Shown: piece after piece, positions 1-6,065 of the stretch
Layout of the letters: the number at the start of each line of letters is the position of its first letter
How positions within the stretch are numbered: position 1 is the stretch's first letter
Assembly (NCBI GenBank): GCA_030123645.1
Contig: JASJYE010000062.1
Span: 1-9,988 of the forward strand
Reading direction: 5' to 3'
Length of the DNA stretch: 9,988 nucleotides
From: Candidatus Hydrogenedentota bacterium
GTDB taxonomy: Bacteria; Hydrogenedentota; Hydrogenedentia; Hydrogenedentales; GCA-2746185
The notes under the pieces: model-generated
The model's database searches: none
The model's input: the letters and a program-made list of their open reading frames with translations, nothing else
What the model was told of the DNA's origin: nothing
Program-made: the position numbers and the translations under genes

Positions 1-1184
1 TCGAGTTCGTCGTCCTCGTAGCCCAATTCCTTCAACACCTCGACCGTGTGCTGACCCAGCTCCGGCGGCGGCATCCGAATCGACTTATCCTCCCCTTCAA
101 TGTTCAGCGGGTTGGAGATCGTTCGCACCGTACCGAGGGTGGGATGTTCGTAAGTCGCGAAGACGCCAATCGCCTCCATCTGGGCGTCCTTCACGACATC
201 CTCGTAGCCGGAAACGCCCGAATGGGGCACATCGAAATCACCGAGTCTCTTGAGCCAATGCTCGCGATTTTCCTGCGCGAAGCGTTCGTCCAGTATCACG
301 ATGAGTTCCGCCATATGCTCCATTCGCGCTTCGAGCTCGCTGAAACGGGGATCGTCCATCAATTCCGTCAGCTCCAATGCGCCGCAGACCTTTGGCCAAT
401 CCCTTTCCAGCTCGGGAATGCACAATCGAATCAACTTGTTTTCTTTCGTTCGGTAATGCAGGCCCGTGTAGTTGTAGGCGTTGGACCGTGGCCGCCGTTC
501 ATGAAAGGTCGCGCCACTGAGCTGGGCTTGAATCATGCATGAGTTCGCCCAGGCGCCGTTGGCCAAGAGGTTGGTCGAGACTTTTCCGCCTTTGCCGGTC
601 TTTTCTCTCCGATACAGCGCTCCTAAGATCGCGGACAGCAGCGTTATTCCCGTCGGGTTGTCACCCATCGCAGGTGTCCACGCTCCGAGCCACCCGTCGA
701 TGGGAAACAAGCCGGGTTCGATACCCGAGCGAGTCCAATAGCAAATGTGATCATAGCCCGGTTGATTCATCTCGGGGCCCGTTTCACCGTAGCCCGATCC
801 ATATGCGTAGATGAGCCGTGGGTTCAGCTCTTTTACGTCGTCGTAGGTAATCTTCAGGCGCTTTTGGGCCTGTGGCCGGAAATTTGTAATGAACACGTCC
901 GACGATGCGATCAATCGGCGCAACGCTTCGGCGCCTTCCGGCTGTTTCAGGTCCAGCACGATGCCCTTCTTATTTCGATTGACCATCAAGTGGCAATAGT
1001 CGATGTCCGAATCGGGCGTGCCCTTAAACGTGTGGAGCTTCCGAAGCATATCGCCGCCCGGCGCCTCGACCTTGATGACCTCGGCGCCGAAGTCGGCCAA
1101 AACCGTTCCTGCGGCCGGCGCCATGAACATGGTGGCCACCTCAACCACTCGCAAATCCGAAAACAGGCCTTCATCATCACTCAT
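1..1184 (-). CDS. CaiB/BaiF family III CoA-transferase, C-terminus cut by window edge
   Basis: The minus-strand frame is open from an ATG at 1184 to the left edge: 394 codons with no stop, so the end of the gene lies outside the window. Family III CoA-transferases move CoA between carboxylic acids through an enzyme-bound mixed anhydride on an Asp. The family layout is clear. An N-terminal Rossmann-like part has VVEVATMFMAPAAG (13-26), LADFGAEVIKVE (29-40) and the LDLK strand (77-80). GYGETGP (131-137) follows, then WTRSGI (150-155), MGDNPTG (173-179) with Asp175 at the nucleophile position, and RREKTGKGGKVS (192-203). A small C-terminal domain includes FDVPHSGVSGYEDVVKDAQ (317-335). The W-x-R-S-G stretch recalls the 2-hydroxyacid/phenyllactate CoA-transferase branch, but the substrate cannot be read from sequence. 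AAGGGA lies 6 nt upstream of the ATG and fixes the start. Typical members run about 390-420 residues, so only a few codons should be missing. Confidence 0.95.
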   Translation of the reverse strand, partial: MSDDEGLFSDLRVVEVATMFMAPAAGTVLADFGAEVIKVEAPGGDMLRKLHTFKGTPDSDIDYCHLMVNRNKKGIVLDLKQPEGAEALRRLIASSDVFITNFRPQAQKRLKITYDDVKELNPRLIYAYGSGYGETGPEMNQPGYDHICYWTRSGIEPGLFPIDGWLGAWTPAMGDNPTGITLLSAILGALYRREKTGKGGKVSTNLLANGAWANSCMIQAQLSGATFHERRPRSNAYNYTGLHYRTKENKLIRLCIPELERDWPKVCGALELTELMDDPRFSELEARMEHMAELIVILDERFAQENREHWLKRLGDFDVPHSGVSGYEDVVKDAQMEAIGVFATYEHPTLGTVRTISNPLNIEGEDKSIRMPPPELGQHTVEVLKELGYEDDEL

Positions 1185-1313
1185 TGTGTGTCCCTTCTCA
1201 TCTCAGCTTTCGTTATGCTTCCGCTTTATTCTGACGGTACCCGCAACGCGTTAGCAACTCGCTCGTACCGGGGCCGGCGTGGGCTAAGGGCCGGGTCTAG
1301 TGTGTCGCGTTCG
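1185..1313. other. Intergenic gap upstream of the CoA-transferase
   Basis: The gap holds the leader of the CoA-transferase on the minus strand, with AAGGGA at 1191-1196. It also holds a GC-rich stretch just after the stop of the propeller remnant. A weak minus-strand TTGCTA / CAGAAT pair with 18-nt spacing is present, but it is too degenerate to call a promoter. No gene is seen. Confidence 0.5.
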
Positions 1314-1547
1314 TCAAGCATGGCGTTGTTCGATGCAGTAGAGTTGTGCGGCAGTTCGCAGGTAAATTCGACCGCCGGTGAATGCGGGCGTAGCGACGGT
1401 TTGCCTTCCCATGGCAATCTTCGCGATTTGTTCGTGCTCGGCGCTCGCCCGGAGAATGTACATGTTCCCCGGCAGGTCGAGGATATAGATGCGGCCGCCC
1501 ACCACTACCGGCGATGAATAGATGCCGTCATCGGCCAATTCAGCCCA
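1314..1547 (-). pseudogene. C-terminal remnant of a PQQ-like (BamB-type) beta-propeller protein
   Basis: A short minus-strand frame ends at its own stop (1314-1316) and encodes two degenerate propeller blades. The first has GIYSSPVVVGGRIYILD followed by GNMYIL. The second has VATPAFTGGRIYL followed by LYCIEQ. This is the usual last-blade pattern of PQQ-like propellers (xSPVVxxGRVYxxD..G..Y.L, then ATPAxxxGRIYxR....LYCI), whose full proteins normally exceed 350 residues. Only about 77 residues are left. The frame is closed upstream by a TGA at 1548-1550, directly before the homologous W-A-E-L, and the next gene ends only about 30 bases further up, so the rest of the gene is absent. A TTG at 1538 could be a start, but no ribosome binding site supports it. 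I take it as a truncated, dead gene tail; a small expressed fragment is unlikely. Confidence 0.75.
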
Positions 1548-1581
1548 TCACTCATCGTCTGCGCGCCCTGCCGTCAATCGG

Positions 1582-3105
1582 TCACGGCTTAGAGATTTCC
1601 TTCAACCGATCAGTAACGCGTAGCATTTCGGCATCCCAAAAGGCCATTTCGGATTCGGTCATCATCTCGAGCGGGATGTGTTTGCCGTTCTGAAAGAAAT
1701 GGAGAAGAAGATAATCATAGTCGGATCCCGAATTGTAGCTGAAGAACATTCCGATTGGGGAGGCCTTCATTATCGCGCAGGCGGCTTGGCGCGCCGTCAC
1801 CTTCGATAAGCTCAGGGCAACGTGACCTGGCTCCGTAAACTCGCGGGGCGGGGCCTTCAACACTCCAACACATAGGGGCTGAACGGTTTTAAGTGGGAAT
1901 TCAGTCGGGTTGTTCAAGGCCGTCGCTTCACCGAGGGCTACGAAGGCCTCCCACACGGACGCGGACTCAAGCTCCAAGGAAACCACGGCGTCAAGACAAG
2001 TAAGAGAGCTTGGGTCTCTATCTTTGCGAGGACCCATAAAGAGACTGTCTTCGATCCACCTCCACTCGTACACTTCGCCCGTCGCCTGGACAAACTTGTC
2101 AAGCGCGTGCTTTAAGGTCTCATTCCGCTGAATCCCGAACGAGATTAGAGTGGTTTCAGCCGAGCGGTCGGGGACGCCCTCGGAGCTGACCGGCAAGCCG
2201 TACGTATCCCTGAACATCCTCGGCACGGTAACCCGTGGGATGCGGCCTGTGCTTTCGTAGCCCACAAAACCTCTTGAATGCCCTTGGGACAGCGCCCTCC
2301 GATTCTCAATCTCGGATTTCGACAAGGGCTTGCCGTTTGAACCCGGCATCGCTTTGTCGCGTGTGGCCTGCGCTGTGTTGGATTCCTCCATTATTCCTTC
2401 CAGGATTTGAAGGATCTCGAGTTCATCTTCTTCGGGCAACCTCCGCGTTCGCACGCGCAGCCAATTGGGCGCGGCCTCCCGGACAGCCTTGGAGACCTCG
2501 GAACCAACGGAATCCGACTGCGCAACTTCCTCTAGCTGCCAGACACCGGCCAGGCCCCAGCAAATGTGCATGATCAAGAGATTTCTGCGGGCGGCCTCCC
2601 TTACTCTTTTGCGCTCGTGTGTCGGGAATTGTTCGAATTGTTCAGGCGGGACGCGACTCAGCAATTCGACGGCTGACAGGAATTCCTCTGCCGCGGCTTC
2701 GAAGTCGCTTAGACGGCCCCAGATGTCGCCATAGAACATGTGGGCCTGAATTACCGGCCAATCATCGTCTTCGGGACCCAATCGCGCGAGATCCGAGAAG
2801 CGTTCGGCGGCCTGAAGCCAGTCGTCTTCCGTCGGCCATCGAGACCAGTGCCGCTCATAGTTCAGCATCCCTCCTACATCGAAGAGGATTTTGTGGCGAA
2901 TAGGTGGGGCCAGATCTACGTTTCGCAGCACTTCTTCATACAGCGCGATGGACCACTCATTGTCCCGGTCGGAGGACTGATAGTACGCATCCGCCGCTTC
3001 GAGTAGGTCCAATTGCTGCTGCTCCGTCAGCTGGGGAGCGCCTTCAGCAAGGCTTGCGCACAGAAGGACAATAGGTATGAATTTCGACAAGATATCGCTG
3101 GGCAC
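1582..3105 (-). CDS. Secreted protein of unknown family with helical N-terminal half and repeated beta-alpha C-terminal units
   Basis: I do not recognise this 507-residue protein as a named family. It begins with a Sec signal peptide: Lys8, a hydrophobic core at 9-19, and a likely type I cleavage after Ala20 (S-L-A). Cys16 lacks a proper lipobox. Residues 25-245 are acidic, helix-rich and TPR-like, for example 95-108, 119-152 and 164-196. A polar linker at about 245-295 follows. The C-terminal third contains three similar-looking units at about 319-357, 373-395 and 427-470. Each pairs a short beta stretch with an amphipathic helix (ISFGIQRNETLKHALDKF, VSLELESASVWEAFVALG, VALSLSKVTARQAACAIM). 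This resembles the short secretin/TonB N-terminal (STN) style fold, which is an inference. The start is a GTG with AGGAG 6 nt upstream (plus-strand 3112-3116). The gene appears monocistronic, with a hairpin-bearing gap upstream and a gene remnant downstream. A periplasmic or envelope role is the most that can be suggested. Confidence 0.85.
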   Translation of the reverse strand: MPSDILSKFIPIVLLCASLAEGAPQLTEQQQLDLLEAADAYYQSSDRDNEWSIALYEEVLRNVDLAPPIRHKILFDVGGMLNYERHWSRWPTEDDWLQAAERFSDLARLGPEDDDWPVIQAHMFYGDIWGRLSDFEAAAEEFLSAVELLSRVPPEQFEQFPTHERKRVREAARRNLLIMHICWGLAGVWQLEEVAQSDSVGSEVSKAVREAAPNWLRVRTRRLPEEDELEILQILEGIMEESNTAQATRDKAMPGSNGKPLSKSEIENRRALSQGHSRGFVGYESTGRIPRVTVPRMFRDTYGLPVSSEGVPDRSAETTLISFGIQRNETLKHALDKFVQATGEVYEWRWIEDSLFMGPRKDRDPSSLTCLDAVVSLELESASVWEAFVALGEATALNNPTEFPLKTVQPLCVGVLKAPPREFTEPGHVALSLSKVTARQAACAIMKASPIGMFFSYNSGSDYDYLLLHFFQNGKHIPLEMMTESEMAFWDAEMLRVTDRLKEISKP

Positions 3106-3321
3106 CGTCCGCTCCTGTCGAGGCCCCGTATCTCAGTCCGGTCAATGTGAGTTCTCCGCTTTATCCATGGAGCCTTTCATATTTCACGAATTGATTTGGA
3201 CCCATATAGTTCAACGAACTGGACCTTCTTACCAGGGACAGCCCATGGCACTAGGTCTTAGTCCATAATAGTAGTCAGGATCACATCGACTATCAAGCGA
3301 CAAACTGCTAACGCAACTGTA
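3106..3321. other. Intergenic leader of the secreted-protein gene
   Basis: This is the upstream region of the GTG-started gene on the minus strand. It contains the AGGAG ribosome binding site at 3112-3116 and a relatively AT-rich section around 3170-3290 where a promoter would be expected. I could not assign a -35/-10 pair with confidence. No reading frame here looks like a gene. Confidence 0.5.
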
Positions 3322-3363
3322 GCACGGGCTTCGAGCCTGTGCGCATGGGCGGGATGCCCATGC
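3322..3363. repeat. Tandem pair of GC-rich hairpins (REP-like element)
   Basis: Two hairpins abut exactly. The first (3322-3342) pairs GCACGGGCT with AGCCTGTGC around a TCG loop, 9 bp with one G-T pair. The second (3343-3363) pairs GCATGGGC with GCCCATGC around a 5-nt GGGAT loop and is a perfect 8 bp. Back-to-back imperfect GC-rich palindromes in an intergenic gap are the pattern of REP/BIME elements mobilised by TnpA_REP (RAYT) transposases. Similar GCATGGGC-n-GCCCATGC units are familiar from Planctomycetota-type genomes; this is recall, not a search. The element lies about 40 bases after the esterase stop and could also act as an mRNA 3' end. No T-tract follows on either strand, so it is not a classical terminator. 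Confidence 0.65.
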
Positions 3364-3403
3364 CTCGATTCAGGCTTTTGTTAGAGGCTCTTAGATATTC
3401 GGG

Positions 3404-4288
3404 TCAGGGGACCCGCTCCAGGATGTATTCGCCGAGGCGGTCGATGGCTTGTTGGCCTTCGGGGAGCATCGGGGCGAAGGCGTGCCAGACGTGGAATAGG
3501 CCCTCGCCTTTCTCCAACAGCACGTCGACGCCTGCTTCTTTGGCTCGTTCGAAGAGACGGGTGGAATCATCCAACAGTGTTTCGTGGCTCCCAACCTGTA
3601 TGAGCGTGGGCGGCAGTCCTTTGAGGTCGGCGTAAAGGGGGGCTGCAAGCGGAGTTCTGGGATCGGCGCCGGCGAGGTAGGACTTCGCCATGTCGACGAG
3701 GCCCTCTTGCCGCACCATCGGGTCAACTCCGGCGTTCGTGGTCATGGATTCGCCCACGCCTTCGAGGTCTACCCAGGGGGAGATGCACACCGCGGCGGCG
3801 GGCAGTGGGTCGCCGGCGTCGCGCAGAGATACCATGGTCGCGACCGTAAGCCCTCCGCCGGCTGAATCGCCTGCGACGACGGCGCGCGATGCGTCTATTC
3901 CGGTCGACAGCAGCCAGCGGTAAGCGTCCGTGGCATCCTCGACCGCTGCCGGGAAGGGATGTTCGGGAGCGAGGCGATAGTCTATGTAGAGCACGCGTGA
4001 CTTTGCGGCCTTTGATATCCGTGCCACCAGATCCTGGTGGCTTATGAGCGAGCCGAGGACGTAGCCGCCTCCGTGGAGATAGAGAACGACCCGGTCATCG
4101 GCAGCGTCCGGGGCAGTAACCCAGAGGGCGGGTATGCCACCGGCGTCGACCTCATCGTAGCTCACGCCGTCTTGCCGGGGGAAGGCCATCTTGTTCATCC
4201 GCTCGCGGCTTTCCTCGAGGGAGCCCGGCCGCTGAGCCGCATTCTTTTTCAGGATGTTCAATACTTTTTGCAGCTCTTCGCTTGCCAT
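3404..4288 (-). CDS. Alpha/beta hydrolase, hormone-sensitive-lipase family (family IV) esterase
   Basis: This 294-residue protein is a complete HSL-type carboxylesterase, probably cytoplasmic because it has no signal peptide. Such enzymes hydrolyse short-chain acyl esters. An oxyanion-hole motif HGGGY is at 72-76, YRLAPEHPFPAA at 104-115, and the nucleophile elbow GDSAGGG at 140-146 with Ser142. The acid is probably Glu236 in GSHETLLDD, where many relatives have Asp, and the base is His266 in LFHVWH. A helical cap precedes the hydrolase core, as is usual for the family. The frame also opens at a GTG five codons further up (4303), but CAGGAG sits 6 nt before the ATG at 4288 and nothing comparable precedes the GTG, so the ATG is chosen. 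The gene stands alone on the minus strand, next to a broken carboxylesterase facing the other way. The natural substrate is unknown. Confidence 0.95.
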   Translation of the reverse strand: MASEELQKVLNILKKNAAQRPGSLEESRERMNKMAFPRQDGVSYDEVDAGGIPALWVTAPDAADDRVVLYLHGGGYVLGSLISHQDLVARISKAAKSRVLYIDYRLAPEHPFPAAVEDATDAYRWLLSTGIDASRAVVAGDSAGGGLTVATMVSLRDAGDPLPAAAVCISPWVDLEGVGESMTTNAGVDPMVRQEGLVDMAKSYLAGADPRTPLAAPLYADLKGLPPTLIQVGSHETLLDDSTRLFERAKEAGVDVLLEKGEGLFHVWHAFAPMLPEGQQAIDRLGEYILERVP

Positions 4289-4294
4289 GGATTG

Positions 4295-4300
4295 CTCCTG
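4295..4300 (-). promoter_or_regulatory. Ribosome binding site deciding the esterase start
   Basis: CAGGAG on the minus strand, 6 nt before the ATG at 4288. It overlaps the coding sequence that a start at the upstream GTG (4303) would imply, so it argues for the shorter, 294-residue protein. Confidence 0.7.
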
Positions 4301-4318
4301 CACAAAGGGTCCGGCTTA

Positions 4319-4347
4319 AATTTACGCGCGCATCCAACACTGTGCAA
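4319..4347 (-). promoter_or_regulatory. Candidate promoter of the esterase gene
   Basis: On the minus strand TTGCAC (4342-4347) and TAAATT (4319-4324) are 17 nt apart, with the -10-like box about 30 nt before the esterase ATG. A perfect TTGACA (4367-4372) lies a little further upstream, but its nearest -10-like partner (CATACT, 4347-4352) is only 14 nt away, which is short for sigma-70. The placement is reasonable, but the matches are partial. Confidence 0.25.
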
Positions 4348-4423
4348 GTATGGCATTGCTCGGAGCTGTCAATCCACGGTAGAACTTCGCGAAGATCTGG
4401 ATCAATCCCCCTGGAGTAGAAAG

Positions 4424-4857
4424 GACATTGACACACGACCCTCTTTTCGTGACCATCTACGGCGCTTCGAGGTCCGCCTCATAGCCGCCTAAGCCACGGC
4501 AGGCGGCGCCGTGTATATGTACTACTGGTTCGACTGGGAAAGTACCGATAGGATCGCATTGTCCGGTGCCTTCCACGGGCTCGAGATCCCGTTTGTGTTC
4601 GAGACTCACGCCGTGTACAATCGGGGTCTCGGGGAGACTGTCAGCCGTCCGCCGAGCGCGTGCAGGAGGCGTGGAACGCGTTTGCCCACACCGGTCGCCC
4701 CGGGGTATCGAGTCTGCCGGACTGCTCGGCTTACGACACCACCCGCCGCGCCACGATGCTCCTCGACGATCTCTGCCGGATCGCCGGCGATCCTGAGGGA
4801 CCCACCCGCCTATTGTGGGCCGGCATTCCATGGACTGAAAGAGAGTCAATTGGATAA
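4424..4857 (+). pseudogene. Broken C-terminus of a type B carboxylesterase
   Basis: The plus strand encodes, in pieces, the last 130 or so residues of a type B (para-nitrobenzyl/acetylcholinesterase family) carboxylesterase. In one frame (about 4493-4640) GGAVYMYYWFDW is followed by GAFHGLEIPFVFET, which contains the catalytic His of this family. The match continues in a different frame (about 4645-4857) with ERVQEAWNAFAHTGRPG and then TRRATMLLDD and RLLWAG. A frameshift between about 4625 and 4645 is consistent with loss of one base. Just upstream an in-frame TAA (4490-4492) interrupts VRLIAA-stop-ATAGG, where relatives have a residue such as Gln, so a CAA to TAA change is likely. The N-terminal 350 or so residues, including the Ser elbow, are absent. 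The left boundary is approximate. The piece cannot make an active enzyme. Confidence 0.85.
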
Positions 4858-5056
4858 AGAGTTAAAGAAAAGAGATCGGCATGAGTGAAAAAGGGACATC
4901 ATCAAGGAGGACATCATTTTTAGGGCACGAATCCTTTCTGGCTGGCCCAGCTTCACGATTTCCTCGAGTTGAAGATGCCCTGCGCGGAAGTTGTCCGCCC
5001 TGATTGAATGCACCGCTTTTAAGACCGATCAATAAGGAACTGGACGGGAGACACCC
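4858..5056. other. Gap before the aldo/keto reductase, with leader and ribosome binding site
   Basis: This segment follows the broken carboxylesterase. It contains GGGAG at 5046-5050, 6 nt before the reductase ATG. An octamer GACATCAT occurs twice (4895-4902 and 4909-4916) around an AAGGAGG. No convincing -35/-10 pair was found. The only reading frame of note is the short one described separately. Confidence 0.5.
4881..5003 (+). pseudogene. Possible remnant of a Tat-exported protein's N-terminus (very tentative)
   Basis: A 40-codon frame starts at ATG 4881 behind a purine-rich AAGAAAAGAGA and begins MSEKGTSSRRTSFLG. This is one residue away from a twin-arginine motif (SRRxFLx), because a Ser is inserted between the arginine pair and Phe-Leu. 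A hydrophobic stretch as required for a Tat signal does not follow; the rest is polar and ends at TGA 5001-5003. It could be the decayed head of a Tat substrate, a chance frame, or a small leader ahead of the reductase. I lean to remnant or chance. Confidence 0.2.
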
Positions 5057-5956
5057 ATGGAAAAGCGTGCTTTCGGCAACACGGACATGGATCTAAGCGT
5101 CCTCGGTTTCGGCGCGGCGGAGATAGGCTATGAAGGGGCTTCGGAGGAAGAGGTTCGCAGTCTCCTCAACGAAGCCCTCGACGCCGGACTCAACATCATC
5201 GACACCGCTGAATGCTACATGAATAGCGAAGAAATGATTGGCAACACCGTGAGCAACCGGCGCGATGACTACTACCTGTTCACGAAATGCGGACACCCTC
5301 AGGGAAACGTGGTAGGCGAAGATTGGAGCCGCGCGTCGATTTTGTCCAGCATCGAACGCAGCCTCCGGCGCCTCCAGACCGACCACGTCGATCTCGTCCT
5401 CTTACACTCGTGTGCGGAAGACGTACTCCGTAACGGAGAAGCCATAGGAGCGCTGCAGAAGGCCCGCGATCTCGGCTACACGCGCTACATCGGTTATAGC
5501 GGCGACAGCATGGCCGCGCGCTACGCCATCGAGTGTGGGGAATTTGACGCCCTCGAGATCTCAGTCAGCATAGCCGACCAGGAAGCCATCGGCCTCACTC
5601 TTTCGCTGGCCGAAGAGCAGAAGCTCGGCGTGATCGTCAAACGCCCTATCGCCAATGTGGCCTGGAAAACCAGTGAGCTCCCCAAGAATCCGTACCACCA
5701 GGTCTACTGGGAACGCCTGCAGAAACTGGACTATGACTTCGTCAAAGGCGATGTGTCGGAGGCCGTCGGCATCGCCCTGCGTTTCACCCTCGGCGTCCCC
5801 GGGGTCCACACCCTGATCGTCGGCACCGCCAAACCCGGCCGCTGGAGGGAAAATGCCGCCTTCCTCGAAGAAGGCCCTCTTTCGGCGAAGTTGTCCGGGA
5901 GCATACAGTCGCGCTGGAAAGAAGTGGCAAGTGATACATGGATAGGCCAGGCATAA
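5057..5956 (+). CDS. Aldo/keto reductase
   Basis: This 299-residue soluble (beta/alpha)8-barrel oxidoreductase of the AKR superfamily is expected to use NADPH to reduce an aldehyde or ketone, or the reverse. The catalytic tetrad is visible: Asp49 and Tyr54 in IIDTAECY, Lys77 in YLFTKCG, and His117 in LVLLHSC. The N-terminal KRAFGNTDMDLSVLGFG is the typical first beta hairpin. The later cofactor-contact regions are VKRPIAN (194-200) and IVGTAKPGRWRENA (254-267). The length fits the compact members of the family. No signal peptide or metal-binding cluster is seen. GGGAG 6 nt before the ATG supports the start. The ABC exporter genes follow on the same strand after 109 nt, so co-transcription is possible but not shown. 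The physiological substrate cannot be told from sequence. Confidence 0.95.
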   Translation: MEKRAFGNTDMDLSVLGFGAAEIGYEGASEEEVRSLLNEALDAGLNIIDTAECYMNSEEMIGNTVSNRRDDYYLFTKCGHPQGNVVGEDWSRASILSSIERSLRRLQTDHVDLVLLHSCAEDVLRNGEAIGALQKARDLGYTRYIGYSGDSMAARYAIECGEFDALEISVSIADQEAIGLTLSLAEEQKLGVIVKRPIANVAWKTSELPKNPYHQVYWERLQKLDYDFVKGDVSEAVGIALRFTLGVPGVHTLIVGTAKPGRWRENAAFLEEGPLSAKLSGSIQSRWKEVASDTWIGQA

Positions 5957-6065
5957 ACAGTCGCAACTATTTTCATTGGATGGCATTCAACCTGCGCCTT
6001 GGCAAAGCGGTGCAGGGCGCGATGACCATGGCCGGGCCCTGGGATTTGAACGGGCGGGAAGGCCT
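5957..6065 (+). other. Gap between reductase and ABC1, and choice of ABC1 start
   Basis: The ABC1 frame stays open back to a TTG at 5976, which would add 30 residues of low-complexity, non-membrane sequence (MDGIQPAPWQSGAG...). The ATG at 6066 is preferred: GGGAAGG (6056-6062) lies just before it, and the protein then begins close to the first membrane helix, as usual for half-transporters. No terminator is evident in the gap. Confidence 0.55.

Noticed and set aside
48..542. Plus-strand open frame of 164 codons
   Set aside because: It lies entirely antisense to the CoA-transferase, whose motifs are clear. It has no ribosome binding site or recognisable domain.
747..1517. Plus-strand open frame of 256 codons across the CoA-transferase start and the propeller remnant
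   Set aside because: It spans two minus-strand sequences with real homology, and its translation has no recognisable motif. It is a GC-driven shadow frame.
3401..3414. GGGTC/GACCC stem at the esterase 3' end as a terminator
   Set aside because: Only 5 bp, overlapping the stop codon, and with no uridine tract on the minus-strand transcript.
4385..4394. Palindrome CTTCGCGAAG as an operator
   Set aside because: A single 10-bp palindrome in GC-rich DNA is expected by chance. No second half-site or adjacent regulator gene supports it.
4428..4433. Plus-strand TTGACA as a -35 promoter box
   Set aside because: No -10-like sequence occurs 16-18 nt downstream, and it lies at or within the fossil carboxylesterase region.
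5976..6065. N-terminal extension of ABC1 from a TTG codon
   Set aside because: The 30 extra residues look non-native for a half-transporter, and the ribosome binding site lies before the ATG at 6066.
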